Positions 26,582 through 35,771 of a stretch of DNA of 64,000 nucleotides are shown piece by piece; positions within the stretch are counted from its first letter, which is position 1; the number at the start of each line of letters is the position of its first letter. The stretch comes from Trueperella pyogenes (GTDB taxonomy: Bacteria; Actinomycetota; Actinomycetes; Actinomycetales; Actinomycetaceae). The notes under the pieces were generated by a model. It had not been told where the DNA came from, made no database searches, and was given only the letters and a program-made list of their open reading frames with translations. The position numbers and the translations under genes are program-made. The stretch lies in NCBI RefSeq assembly GCF_900460345.1, contig NZ_UHHW01000002.1, positions 434,001 to 498,000 on the forward strand. The letters run 5' to 3'.

Positions 26582-28147
26582 ATGAAGCTCGTGGATAGCG
26601 GCCTGTGGCGCGTCTATAACTTGCAGATAGGCCGCGTGTCGTGGCGGGCGAACCTGGGCACAGAACCCATCGATATCGCCGCCGATCAGCTGGTCGACTG
26701 GGCGATGGCGCAGCGCGGGCACTGGGCCGCCGTCGTCGAGCGCGCGGAGGGGGCCTTCGGGATTACCGATAACCCGCGCAGCTTCCCCATCCTGTTCACC
26801 CACACCCCCGAGCTGCTCGTCTCCTCTACGCCGTCGCCGCTGTTGGAGGCGATCTCGCCGCGAAGAGACCGCCAGGCCGCGCGCGAGTTCGTCCACGCTG
26901 GTTACCTGCTCGGCTCGCAGACGCTGATCGACGGCGTATCTTCGGTACCGGCCGGACATGTGATGGATCTTGGACGGGCGAAGAGCGTGGGGGCCTTTCG
27001 CATGCCCACCAGCTACGTAGAATCTGACATGGATCCCATGGAATACATGGGCCATTTCTACCAGGTGGTTGTGGACCAGTTTCGGGCCTTGGCGGCCACC
27101 AACAGGCAGCTCCTCGTCCCGCTATCCGGCGGAGCGGACTCGCGCCTAATTATGCTGGCTTTGCGTGCCGCAGGAGCCGACAACGTCCTCGCCTTCACCT
27201 ACGGGACGCCCGGTTCGCCCGAAGTGCGCATCTCCGCGCAGGTGGCCCAGAGCGCGGGCTACCCCTGGAAAGGTATCGAACTTGACAAGACCAAGGTGCG
27301 CGAGCGCTGGCTGGCACCCGCGACGGGCGATTTTTTGCGTGATACCTGGAGCGGAGAGGCTTTGCCACACATTCAGGACTGGTATGCCTTGCACGAATTG
27401 CGCCAGGATCCCACTGTTGCCGCCGACGCCGTCATCTTGCCTGGACACACGATCGTGGGCAACGAACACGGCGACGATCGTCTGGCCGCCGAGATCTCGG
27501 TCGATGAAGCCATGGATCTGCTTATCGCACACCACTTCCATCTGCAGGGCAAGAAGCGCGCGGAGCAGATGCCGGCGTCGTTGCAGAAGAAGCTGCGCGC
27601 TTTCCTCGCCGACAAGTGGCGCCCGGAAGATCCGGCACACAACTCAAAAGTCCTCGTCGAGCTCAACGTGCTCACCCGCCAGGCGCGCTACATCAACAAC
27701 TCGATGCGCGGATACGAGCACTTCGGGTTCGACTGGGCCTTGCCCATGCTCACCGCCGATGTGTGGGAGGCCTGGCTGGCCGGCCCACGGGCGCTGCACA
27801 CCGAGGATCGGCACTACTACATCCGTTTCATCAATGAGGAATTCTCCCGCGTGTTTGGCGCAGACCTGGACTACTTCATGCCGCGCGCGGGAAAGATTGA
27901 GGCAGAGCGAAAGAAGAAGATCAAGGCTGTCCTCTCTCGCCTTCACGCGCTTAACCTGGCGCTGAACGTGGCGCGCATTCGCACCGAACGGCGCCATCCC
28001 ATGGCTTTCGAGGCGCTCGCGGGCGGGCTTAGCCAACGCCAATTTGACCTCAGGCTCCTGCGCGGCCAGCGCACGTTGGGTATCTATTCGGACCTCTTCC
28101 TGGCTAACGAGTGGGTACCCGGCCAAATGGTGGTTCCGGAGGAATAG
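26582..28147 (+). CDS. Asparagine-synthase-like amidotransferase lacking the glutaminase Cys
   Basis: 521 residues. The C-terminal synthetase domain starts with the ATP-pyrophosphatase P-loop SGGADSR (182-188), followed by FTYGTPGSPE and further AsnB-like helices. The N-terminal 170 residues keep only the shape of the class II glutaminase domain (GVSSVPAGHVMDL). They begin MKLVDSG, without the nucleophile Cys2, so glutamine hydrolysis is unlikely. P. aeruginosa WbpS is an AsnB-like enzyme that amidates a uronic acid; a similar step here is inferred from the uronic-acid genes nearby. It is followed by a GT4 gene 2 bases later. Confidence 0.75.
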   Translation: MKLVDSGLWRVYNLQIGRVSWRANLGTEPIDIAADQLVDWAMAQRGHWAAVVERAEGAFGITDNPRSFPILFTHTPELLVSSTPSPLLEAISPRRDRQAAREFVHAGYLLGSQTLIDGVSSVPAGHVMDLGRAKSVGAFRMPTSYVESDMDPMEYMGHFYQVVVDQFRALAATNRQLLVPLSGGADSRLIMLALRAAGADNVLAFTYGTPGSPEVRISAQVAQSAGYPWKGIELDKTKVRERWLAPATGDFLRDTWSGEALPHIQDWYALHELRQDPTVAADAVILPGHTIVGNEHGDDRLAAEISVDEAMDLLIAHHFHLQGKKRAEQMPASLQKKLRAFLADKWRPEDPAHNSKVLVELNVLTRQARYINNSMRGYEHFGFDWALPMLTADVWEAWLAGPRALHTEDRHYYIRFINEEFSRVFGADLDYFMPRAGKIEAERKKKIKAVLSRLHALNLALNVARIRTERRHPMAFEALAGGLSQRQFDLRLLRGQRTLGIYSDLFLANEWVPGQMVVPEE

Positions 28148-28149
28148 CC

Positions 28150-29295
28150 ATGCATGTTTTATGGACGCCGTCGTGGTATCCGAGCCCCGACCAGCCCCTC
28201 AATGGCAGTTTTTTCGCTGAGCAGGTGCGCATGCTGCGCGAGGCTGCCATGGAGGTCGGCGTGCTCGCCCTCGACCCGCATTCCTTCTGGCAGGGCAGGC
28301 CAGGTTCTGTCGAGATCGACGAGGCCGATCGCCTCCTGCGGCGATCGGTGCCGGTTCTTCCCAAGGGCATCTTCCCAGGTGACCAAGCCTTGACTGGCTA
28401 CTACGCCGGCCCACTGGCGCGGGCTTACGAGCAACGATACGGGCGCCCCGATCTGATCCACGCCCATTCGGTCTTCCCTGGGCTGCTGCTGGCTCGCGCC
28501 TTGGCAGCGCGCTGGGGTGTGCCCTACGGGCTGACCGAACACCGCCCCTCCTCGCTGACAAGAAACCGGCGATACCCGCGCTTTGGCGCGATTGCAAAGG
28601 CGCTTAAAGAAGCGCGTTTTCGATTGACCGTCTCCGCCGGGATGGCACGCCAGGCGAGCGACTTTTACGGCCTGGATTTCGACGTGTTGCCGTTGCCAGT
28701 TTCCGCGGAGTTTACTCAGGTAGAGCCGACCCGAGGCGCGGATGGGACCTTTGTTTTCCTCCACGTGTCCATGCTCGATCGCAACAAGCGGCCAGCGGAA
28801 ACGATCGCGGCCTTTGCCCGTGTCCACAAGAAACATCCCGCAACCCGGCTGCTCATCGCAGGCGGGAAAGCCGACCGCATCGGCGAACTGCGCAAGGTGG
28901 CGGGCCGCGCCGGCGTCGCCGACAGCGTGACCTTCCTGGGCGAAATTGCCCGCTGTGACGTGCCTACCCTCATGGCCAACGCGGACTGCCACGTGTTGTT
29001 CTCCGCGCAGGAGGCCGCCGGCGTCGTCTTTTCTGAGGCGCATGCGGCGGGCACGCCGTCGATCGGCTCGGCCACAGTTGGCGGCAGTTTCCAGATTTGC
29101 CCGGATACCGGCGTCGTGGTGCCGATCGACGACGTCGAGGCGCTCGCTGCGGCCATGGGCGCGATGATCGAGGCGAAAGCCGCAGGCAAATTCGCTCGCC
29201 CACGTGTGCGCGCCGCCGTGCTCTCCACTGTCGGTGCGCAGGCATATGTGCGCCACACGCGCAGGATCTACCAGGCGGCTGTCGGAAGTCTTTGA
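28150..29295 (+). CDS. GT4 family glycosyltransferase
   Basis: 381 residues, GT-B fold. MHVLWTPSWYPSPDQPLNGSF, then HAHSVFPGLLLARALA, LTEHRPSS, and a donor domain with FLHVSMLDRNKRP, LLIAGGKADR, VTFLGEIAR and the FSEAHAAGTPSIGS block. ATG 28150 follows GGAGG (28137-28141) at the end of the asparagine-synthase-like gene, so both share a transcript, ended by the hairpin at 29298-29335. Confidence 0.85.
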   Translation: MHVLWTPSWYPSPDQPLNGSFFAEQVRMLREAAMEVGVLALDPHSFWQGRPGSVEIDEADRLLRRSVPVLPKGIFPGDQALTGYYAGPLARAYEQRYGRPDLIHAHSVFPGLLLARALAARWGVPYGLTEHRPSSLTRNRRYPRFGAIAKALKEARFRLTVSAGMARQASDFYGLDFDVLPLPVSAEFTQVEPTRGADGTFVFLHVSMLDRNKRPAETIAAFARVHKKHPATRLLIAGGKADRIGELRKVAGRAGVADSVTFLGEIARCDVPTLMANADCHVLFSAQEAAGVVFSEAHAAGTPSIGSATVGGSFQICPDTGVVVPIDDVEALAAAMGAMIEAKAAGKFARPRVRAAVLSTVGAQAYVRHTRRIYQAAVGSL

Positions 29296-29297
29296 GG

Positions 29298-29335
29298 TCA
29301 GTCACCTTTTGCCATCCTTTGTCAAAAGTGGCTGA
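29298..29335 (+). terminator. Hairpin after the GT4 gene
   Basis: TCAGTCACCTTTTG (29298-29311) pairs with CAAAAGTGGCTGA (29323-29335) over an 11-base loop: 13 pairs with one bulged C and one G-T pair. It starts 2 bases after the stop codon. The next gene begins 46 bases further on. Confidence 0.6.
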
Positions 29336-29381
29336 TTCGTGCTCGATAATGAAGACAGGCAGTGAGAAAAGCGAGGAATAG

Positions 29382-31427
29382 ATGTCGGTGTGGCTGGCGG
29401 AGGCGTGGCGGTTTTTCGCCCTCCTCGCCGTGTTCTACCTGCCCGGATTCGTTCTCGCACACATCGTCCATAACAGGCAGGGTCTGTTTCTCCGTCTAGC
29501 TATTGCCCCGGCGTGGACCGCGGGAATAGTGGGACTCTTGACAATCATTTACGGCGAAATCGACGTGGCCTGGACGGTGTGGAGCGCGCTGCCAGGTTTT
29601 GCCATTGCTTTCGCCCTGGCCATAGCCGCGCGCGCCCTGTTCCCCCGCAGTGGCGAGGCCACCCCCACTGATCAGCGATCGCCGCGATGGTGGCAACCCG
29701 CGCTCGCTGCGCTGATATTCGGCCTTATCGCAGGACTGCCGATTCTCACGACGATTCCTCCGGACGGAATCGTCCAAGGCGGCGATTCGCAATTCCACAT
29801 CGGCTTGCTGTGGCAAATTGAGCACGACGGCGTCGCCTCACCGCTTTCCGCAAGCGCGGCAATGATGGGATTGGATCGGCACGCGAGCTTTTATCCCACG
29901 GCCTGGCACGCGATGAGTGCTCTTGTGACGTCAGGCTCGCAGCACGCGCTCACGACCGCCAACGTCATGCTACTCGTAGCGCCGGTCCTGTGGATCTTCT
30001 CGACCATGGCACTGACCTGGGCTTTAACGAAGGATCAGCGAACGATGTGGTGGGCGCTCGCCGCCTGCGCGCTCGTGCCGATGGCACTAATCAGGCTCGA
30101 GCTCATCACCACTCTGTGGCCATTCGTAGTCGGCATGTCTATCATGCCGGGTGCGCTCGCAATGCTCGTGGCTCAGTTGCGTGAGGTCCGGGGAGTCTGG
30201 AGGACGAGTCCAGGCCGCGTGGCGCTCATGGCTGCCTGTTGGACAATTCCCGCGCTCGGACTGGCTATTTTCCACCCCTCGACTTTCCTGCCGGCTGCTG
30301 CAGCCATCTGGCTTTGCGCCATCGTCGTCGCGCTACAGCGGCTTTGGCGCTGCTTGCTGTGGCGCGAATTTGCGCGGCTGACGGCGTGGCTGGGCGGGCT
30401 TGCCTTCCTCATCATCGGGCCTCAACTCGTCTACAACTCTCCCTACGCTTCGTTGCTGCAGCTCCACCGCGAGCCGCAAGTCTCATTTAAAGGGATCCCT
30501 GCCAAACTCATCGCCGCAGTGAAGATGTCCTCGCTCGACGGCGCCCTGAGCACGGCGGTTTTTCACGTCGCGGTCCTCATCATCAGTGTCTGTGCCGCGG
30601 TGACCATCTGGTGGTGGCGTCGCAACTACCGATTCCTCGTGGTGGCCTGGGTGGCCCAAGTCCTGCTAGTGCTCGCCTGTCTGTTCCCCGTTCCGATCTT
30701 TAACCGGCTCACCTCGTTGTACTACAACGTGGCGGTGCGCGCATTGGTCGGTGAAGCGGTCTTCCTCGTGCCGATGCTGGCGGTGGCTGCAACGGTCTGG
30801 GCCAGCGCCTTAGCCTGCAGAACCACACGCCGTGGCCTACCTGCCTGGAAAGCATCCGCCCTCGTCTTCCTGGTCGCGACGAGCCTATCCTTCTACGAAA
30901 ATGCTCGCGCCGCCCACCAGATGGTCTACCCAAATCCAGGTGACGTGCGTTTTCTCGCAAGCCAGCCCGAAATCGCGATGATTAAGCGGGCTAAGTCACT
31001 GCCCGAGGACGCGTTCATCCTCGGCGACCCGGCGGCTGGGGCCTCCTTCCTGGAGGTCGTTGCCGGACGGCGAGTCGTCTTCCCTTACCCAGGGCTAGAT
31101 TTTGGTGAGGAGAACACACTCCTCGTTCAACACTTCCGTGACATCCACTTCAACCCCGAGGTGTGCCACATCGTGCGCAAGCACGGCATCACGCACTTCT
31201 ATGCAGACCGCCCCGGATGGTACAACTCGAGCTTCACCTCTGAGCGCCGCCCGGGACTGTACCACGTGGACACAACGCGGGGTTTTACGCTCATTGACCG
31301 CGGCGGGACGGCGTCGTTATACCGTATCGATATGTGTACGGATCCCACGTGGGTCTACGATGCGCCTCCGCCGCCCCCGCGGCCAGGAGACTTCGATCCG
31401 CGACCCGGCCATCCTTCGATTCTGTAG
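29382..31427 (+). CDS. Large polytopic membrane protein, DUF6541-like (paralogue A)
   Basis: 681 residues. About 14 transmembrane helices fill residues 1-510, with a periplasmic loop near 125-165 that holds GGDSQFHIGLLWQI and FYPTAWHAM. The C-terminal 150 residues are soluble and include ILGDPAAGASFLEV, VCHIVRKHGITHFY and PGLYHVDTTRGF. The layout is like GT-C glycosyltransferases or polymerases, but no reaction is proven. It shares both halves with the protein at 33687-35675. RBS GAGG at 29373-29376. Confidence 0.7.
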   Translation: MSVWLAEAWRFFALLAVFYLPGFVLAHIVHNRQGLFLRLAIAPAWTAGIVGLLTIIYGEIDVAWTVWSALPGFAIAFALAIAARALFPRSGEATPTDQRSPRWWQPALAALIFGLIAGLPILTTIPPDGIVQGGDSQFHIGLLWQIEHDGVASPLSASAAMMGLDRHASFYPTAWHAMSALVTSGSQHALTTANVMLLVAPVLWIFSTMALTWALTKDQRTMWWALAACALVPMALIRLELITTLWPFVVGMSIMPGALAMLVAQLREVRGVWRTSPGRVALMAACWTIPALGLAIFHPSTFLPAAAAIWLCAIVVALQRLWRCLLWREFARLTAWLGGLAFLIIGPQLVYNSPYASLLQLHREPQVSFKGIPAKLIAAVKMSSLDGALSTAVFHVAVLIISVCAAVTIWWWRRNYRFLVVAWVAQVLLVLACLFPVPIFNRLTSLYYNVAVRALVGEAVFLVPMLAVAATVWASALACRTTRRGLPAWKASALVFLVATSLSFYENARAAHQMVYPNPGDVRFLASQPEIAMIKRAKSLPEDAFILGDPAAGASFLEVVAGRRVVFPYPGLDFGEENTLLVQHFRDIHFNPEVCHIVRKHGITHFYADRPGWYNSSFTSERRPGLYHVDTTRGFTLIDRGGTASLYRIDMCTDPTWVYDAPPPPPRPGDFDPRPGHPSIL

Positions 31428-31432
31428 CAGTC

Positions 31433-32494
31433 TCAGACGGTGCCTTGTAGCAGCTCGGCGACGACGCGCCGGGCGGCATCCCCCGTGCCGTAGGGAGTAG
31501 CGTCGGTGGGTTCAGGCAGCGGGCGCGCTAGCGCGGCCGCGAGTTCTTGTCCTGGCTCAGCGAGCACGTTCCAACCCAGCTCGACCGTCTCCACCCACTC
31601 CGTCTCTGTGCGCACCGTCGTACACGGCACCCGCATGAGGAACGCTTCCTTTTGCAAGCCGCCCGAATCGGTGACGATGCCCTGGGCGTGCATGGCGCTC
31701 GCGAGCAAATCCCTGTAGGGCAAAGGCGCGTGGACGAAGAGGCTGCCGCCTTCGAGGTCGATGCCGTGCCTTGCACACTTGGCCAGTAGGCGTGGATGGG
31801 CGAGGATCACGACCGGAACCGGGGCCTGCTGGAGAGAGGCGACGATCGCGGCAAGGCGCTGTGCGTCGTCGGTGTTTTCAGCGCGGTGAATCGTTGCGAG
31901 CAGGTAATGATCGAGACTGAGCTCGGCCGTGATGGGCGAATAGCCTGGGTCCAGCTTGCCCAGTTCCGTAAACAGCACGTCCGTCATGACATCGCCGACG
32001 ACGACGGTGCGCGCGGCGAGTCCCTCGCGCGCCAGATGCTGCGCTGCGACTTGAGTGGGGGCGAGGAGGAGGTCAGCCGCGTGGTCGGTGAGGACTCGAT
32101 TGTGTTCCTCGGGCATTGCGCGGTTGAACGATCGCAGGCCCGCTTCAAGATGGGCGATGGGGTAGTGGAGCTTGACGGCGCTGACGGCGGCGGCGAGCGT
32201 GGAGTTGGTGTCTCCGTAGACGAGCACCCAATCCGGGCGGTACTTGTCGAAGATGTCGTCAAGTTTTGCCAGCATGGCACCCGTCTGGGCGCCGTGGGAG
32301 AGCGAGCCCACACCGAGATGTTCGTCGGGCGCTGCGATATTAAGCTCCTTGAAGAAAACATCGGACAGCAGTGGATCGTAATGCTGCCCGGTGTGGACAA
32401 TCGTGTGTGTGAGTCCCCTGCGTTCGCACTCGTGTGCGATAGGAGCTAGCTTGACGAATTGGGGGCGTGCGCCAACCACGCTTAGAATCTGCAT
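31433..32494 (-). CDS. wecB: UDP-HexNAc 2-epimerase, WecB/WbpI family
   Basis: 353 residues, GT-B-like epimerase fold. MQILSVVGARPQFVKLAP, HTGQHYDPLLSDVFF, VYGDTNSTLAAA, HLEAGLRSFNRAMPEEHNR and TDSGGLQKEAF are all intact. The FFKELNI...LGVGS...HG.QTG pattern fits the group that includes WbpI/WlbD, which epimerise UDP-GlcNAc(3NAc)A to the manno form. Plain UDP-GlcNAc to UDP-ManNAc epimerase is the alternative. The full diacetamido-uronate gene set nearby favours the former (inference). Leaderless start. Confidence 0.85.
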   Translation of the reverse strand: MQILSVVGARPQFVKLAPIAHECERRGLTHTIVHTGQHYDPLLSDVFFKELNIAAPDEHLGVGSLSHGAQTGAMLAKLDDIFDKYRPDWVLVYGDTNSTLAAAVSAVKLHYPIAHLEAGLRSFNRAMPEEHNRVLTDHAADLLLAPTQVAAQHLAREGLAARTVVVGDVMTDVLFTELGKLDPGYSPITAELSLDHYLLATIHRAENTDDAQRLAAIVASLQQAPVPVVILAHPRLLAKCARHGIDLEGGSLFVHAPLPYRDLLASAMHAQGIVTDSGGLQKEAFLMRVPCTTVRTETEWVETVELGWNVLAEPGQELAAALARPLPEPTDATPYGTGDAARRVVAELLQGTV

Positions 32495-32506
32495 AGTGAC
32501 ATCCTA
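32495..32506 (-). promoter_or_regulatory. Leaderless-type -10 box for the epimerase gene
   Basis: On the minus strand TAGGAT (32506-32501), 6 bases, ATG (32494). No Shine-Dalgarno. A possible -35 (TTGTTG) lies 15 bases upstream of the box. Confidence 0.55.
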
Positions 32507-32538
32507 ACGGGCACACGCCGACAACAAGTGAGGAAACT

Positions 32539-33687
32539 GTGAAGGCCGTCATCGCATCAAGAATTTTCGCCCCAGAGCCTGCTGCGGCGAGTTTTCGGCT
32601 ACGTGCCCTCGCACGCGAGATCGTTGCTCGCGGTGGTTCGGTTCGGGTGCTCACGACGACGATCCCCCCGAGCGTGCCGCCAGCGCCTGCGGAGCCGGGG
32701 ATTGATGTTCACCGCAAACCAGTGTTGCGTGATCGAGCCGGATATGTGCGCGGATATGCCCAGTACATGAGCTTTGACATCCCACTGTTTTTCCGCCTTT
32801 TGACGATGCCGCGCCCCGATGTGGTGATCTGCGAACCGCCGCCCACCACCGGGTTTTTTACCCGAATCGCCACGGCCATCCGGAAGATTCCTTACGTGTA
32901 TTACGCTGCCGATATTTGGTCTGATGCCGCCGCCTCCTCTGCGCCTGCTCCGATTGTGAAAGTGCTGCGCATGGTGGAGACGTGGGCGTTGAAAGGCGCC
33001 TCCGGCGTCATTGCTGTATCGGATGCTGTCGCCGACCGCTTGCGTGGTATGGGCGTGGAGCGGATTACGGTGGCTGCAAATGGGATCGACACCGATATTT
33101 TCCGCCTGGATGGGCCGGTTGCCCACCCGCGCCCTGGCGAGCGTTACTTCGTGTATGCAGGCACGACGTCCGAGTGGCAGGGCGCCGAAGTATTCGCCGA
33201 GGCCATGAACATTGTGTGCCGGCATGAGCCGGACGTGAAGCTCTACTACCTGGGGCAGGGGCGATCGGCGGAAAAGATCGCGGAAATTGCCCAGGGCATG
33301 CCCGCCGGGGTGGTCACTCAGCTTGGCCGGGTCAGCCAAGAGGCGGCCGCGGCGTGGCAGGCGCACGCCGTCGCAGCACTCGTCTCGATCAAGCCGGGCT
33401 TGGGTTATGACTTCGCCATGCCGACGAAGGTCTATTCTGCGCTGGCCACCGGCACGCCCGTGGTCTACGCAGGCCCTGGCCCGTTGCGCGAGTCGATCAC
33501 GGCTGAGGACTTGGGCGATGTCGCTGACCACGACGCCGCCGCCGTCGCTGCCGCGATGCTGAAGGCGTTGCACAATCCCCGAGGCCGCGACGAACAGGTT
33601 CGCCTGCGCAGCTGGGCGGTCGAGCACCATTCGCTCGTGGCAACTGGGCGTGCGGCATACGGCGGTGTGGAGAAAGCGCTGAGCTGA
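32539..33687 (+). CDS. GT4 family glycosyltransferase (WcaI-like)
   Basis: 382 residues, GT-B fold. MKAVIASRIFAPEPAAASFRL, DVVICEPPPTTGFF, YYAADIWSDAA, VIAVSDAVADRLRGMG, then a donor domain with YFVYAGTTSEWQGAEVFAEA, LYYLGQGRS and KVYSALATGTPVVYA. GTG start with RBS GAGGAAA (about 32529-32536). It is translationally coupled (TGATG) to the large membrane protein gene that follows. Confidence 0.83.
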   Translation: MKAVIASRIFAPEPAAASFRLRALAREIVARGGSVRVLTTTIPPSVPPAPAEPGIDVHRKPVLRDRAGYVRGYAQYMSFDIPLFFRLLTMPRPDVVICEPPPTTGFFTRIATAIRKIPYVYYAADIWSDAAASSAPAPIVKVLRMVETWALKGASGVIAVSDAVADRLRGMGVERITVAANGIDTDIFRLDGPVAHPRPGERYFVYAGTTSEWQGAEVFAEAMNIVCRHEPDVKLYYLGQGRSAEKIAEIAQGMPAGVVTQLGRVSQEAAAAWQAHAVAALVSIKPGLGYDFAMPTKVYSALATGTPVVYAGPGPLRESITAEDLGDVADHDAAAVAAAMLKALHNPRGRDEQVRLRSWAVEHHSLVATGRAAYGGVEKALS

Positions 33688-35675
33688 TGGGACACAGCTT
33701 GCTGGCCGCCCTCGCGTTGCTCGCCTTAAGCATTGTGCCGGGCTATGTTTTTGCGCGCGTGCTGAGGGTGCCGAGGCAGCTGGCTTTCTTCATCAGTCCC
33801 GCCGTGACTTTGCTGTTGGTGGGCGTCATCAGCCTGATTTTTCATGTCGTGGGCGTGCGCTGGTCACTTCTTTCATTCGGCCTTGCCCTGGCAGGGAGCG
33901 CCGGCGGAGGATACCTTGTCACGATGTTCCGCGCTTTGCGTTTCGAGTGCTGGCCGCCAATCGAGCCTGTGACGCGCAGACAGGTCGCATTCATCACAGC
34001 GGCGATAGCGATTCTCGTGGTGCCCATGCTGATAAACGTGGATTTTGGGCTGCCAAGTTCCGCTGCTGATCCGATGTATCACTACAACGCGATCCGCGCC
34101 ATCGCTCACCACGGCGATGCGTCCATCCTCGGCGCGATGCAGGCCAACTACGGTATCCAGACGATCCCGGTGCACTATCCCGCCACCTGGCACGCCCTCG
34201 TCTCGCTGCTGGGTGCCACGAGCCCGGTCATCGCCTCACACGCGTTCGCCTACCTGGTCGTCCCTATCTTGTGGGTGCTCGCCTTGTCATTTTTAGCCCG
34301 CGTGAGTCTACCTGCGCACAGCGCGGTGTACGTGCCGCTCCTAGCGACTGTGCTCGTCTCCTTCCCCACTTTCCTTACGCTGGCACGCGGCTTTTGGCCT
34401 AACGCCTTGGCTATCTCGCAGATTCCGACGGTCCTGGCCGTTATCGTGTTGGCGTGGCGCCATCTGCGGGCCCACCCGCGGATCCTGGCGGGCGACGTCG
34501 TCAAATGCGCCCTCGTGATCCTTGGCCTGCTCGGTGGCCTGGGGCTGACCCATCCATCGGCGGTGTTCTCCGTGGTGTGGGCGCTTATCCCGGCGGCACT
34601 CTACGCGGTAGTGCGGGCGTGGGGTTCGCATTCAGCTAGCGAGCGCCGGCGCGTCCTGCTCGCAGCAGCGGGCCTCGTGCTATTTAGTGTCGCGTTGACC
34701 TGCCCTGCCACGGTGCGCGGATATATCTTCCGCAAGCACCCGCGCACGTGGCATACTGGCGAGCGCCTCGATGCTCTGCGTGGCATGCTCGCTGACCTGC
34801 CCCTTGTCGTGCCGGTTGTCGGGGCGATAGGGCTCATCGCCGTGGCGATCGCACTGGCATATGCGGTGCGGGCGGCGTGGCGGCTGCCTTCGTTGCGCTG
34901 GGTTGTGCTCGCCTGGCTGGCACAATGGCTCTTGGTTTTCGGAGCCTACGTCAATGGAAACGTGTTCGCCTACGCTGCGGGCATCTGGTATCACGACCCG
35001 CACAGGCTACTCAGCGTCCAATCGATCTTTACCGCGCTTATCCTCGGCGCGCTTTTTGCCCGCCGCACACGACGGCGGGTCAGGCAGCTCGGTGTTGTCG
35101 CCGTCGGCCTCTTGGCGAGCCTTGCACAGTTCCTTGTGGGGTGGTCTCCAAGCCAGCCGCCGATCGGCGCCGGGAAGATGATGACAGCCTCCGATTTTGA
35201 CTTCTTCACCCACCTGGATCGCCACGTTGCGCGAGATGCTCTCGTGTTGGGCGATCCCGCCTCAGGCCTGGGCTACGCGCCGGTCTATTCGGGGGTGGAT
35301 ACGGTATTTACTCAGGTCAATCGCACGGCAGCGGACCACGACGGAACCTATCTGGCCAAATATTTCGATCAGATCCATGCCGATCCGACGGTCTGTTCTA
35401 TCCTGCAGCGCTATGGGATTAACTACTTCTATCAGGTCGATGAGTTTGTTTTCCAAAAGCGGCAGCGCACAGAGCGCTGGCCAGGACTGTACGGCGTCGA
35501 TACCTCAGTTGGCTTCGACCACGTCGTTTCGACTGAGCGCGGCACTTTGTGGAAGATCTCCGCATGCGGCGAGGGGACGGCCATCCCGTGGTGGGACACA
35601 GTGAGCCGACGTACGCCGCTGGTTTCTGAACGCACCCTCGAACGAAAAAGCCAGGAGATGCCTGCGCGAAGATAG
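33687..35675 (+). CDS. Large polytopic membrane protein, DUF6541-like (paralogue B)
   Basis: 662 residues, about 13-14 transmembrane helices to residue 490, and a soluble C-terminus with LVLGDPASGLGYAP, VCSILQRYGINYFY and PGLYGVDTSVGF. These match the paralogue at 29382-31427 block by block. An extracytoplasmic loop holds DPMYHYNAIRAI and HYPATWHALVSLL. A GT-C-like transferase or polymerase acting on lipid-linked glycans is plausible but not shown. ATG overlaps the upstream GT4 stop by one base. Confidence 0.7.
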   Translation: MGHSLLAALALLALSIVPGYVFARVLRVPRQLAFFISPAVTLLLVGVISLIFHVVGVRWSLLSFGLALAGSAGGGYLVTMFRALRFECWPPIEPVTRRQVAFITAAIAILVVPMLINVDFGLPSSAADPMYHYNAIRAIAHHGDASILGAMQANYGIQTIPVHYPATWHALVSLLGATSPVIASHAFAYLVVPILWVLALSFLARVSLPAHSAVYVPLLATVLVSFPTFLTLARGFWPNALAISQIPTVLAVIVLAWRHLRAHPRILAGDVVKCALVILGLLGGLGLTHPSAVFSVVWALIPAALYAVVRAWGSHSASERRRVLLAAAGLVLFSVALTCPATVRGYIFRKHPRTWHTGERLDALRGMLADLPLVVPVVGAIGLIAVAIALAYAVRAAWRLPSLRWVVLAWLAQWLLVFGAYVNGNVFAYAAGIWYHDPHRLLSVQSIFTALILGALFARRTRRRVRQLGVVAVGLLASLAQFLVGWSPSQPPIGAGKMMTASDFDFFTHLDRHVARDALVLGDPASGLGYAPVYSGVDTVFTQVNRTAADHDGTYLAKYFDQIHADPTVCSILQRYGINYFYQVDEFVFQKRQRTERWPGLYGVDTSVGFDHVVSTERGTLWKISACGEGTAIPWWDTVSRRTPLVSERTLERKSQEMPARR

Positions 35676-35704
35676 AGAATCTGGGGCGCGTGTGCCCTTA
35701 GCCA

Positions 35705-35719
35705 GCCGCACAATGCGGC
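35705..35719. terminator. Short hairpin between paralogue B and the dehydrogenase gene
   Basis: GCCGCA (35705-35710), loop CAA, TGCGGC (35714-35719): 6 perfect pairs, with no T tract. It may end the upstream transcript. The downstream gene has its own RBS (AAGGAG, 35761-35766). Confidence 0.35.
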
Positions 35720-35771
35720 ACGTGTCAAGGTAAACTGACGCTAGAAGAATTGGATTTCTGAAGGAGAACCA

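Noticed and set aside
26498..27055. N-terminal extension of the GT4 gene at 25400
   Set aside because: Overlaps the divergent asparagine-synthase-like gene and adds no domain.
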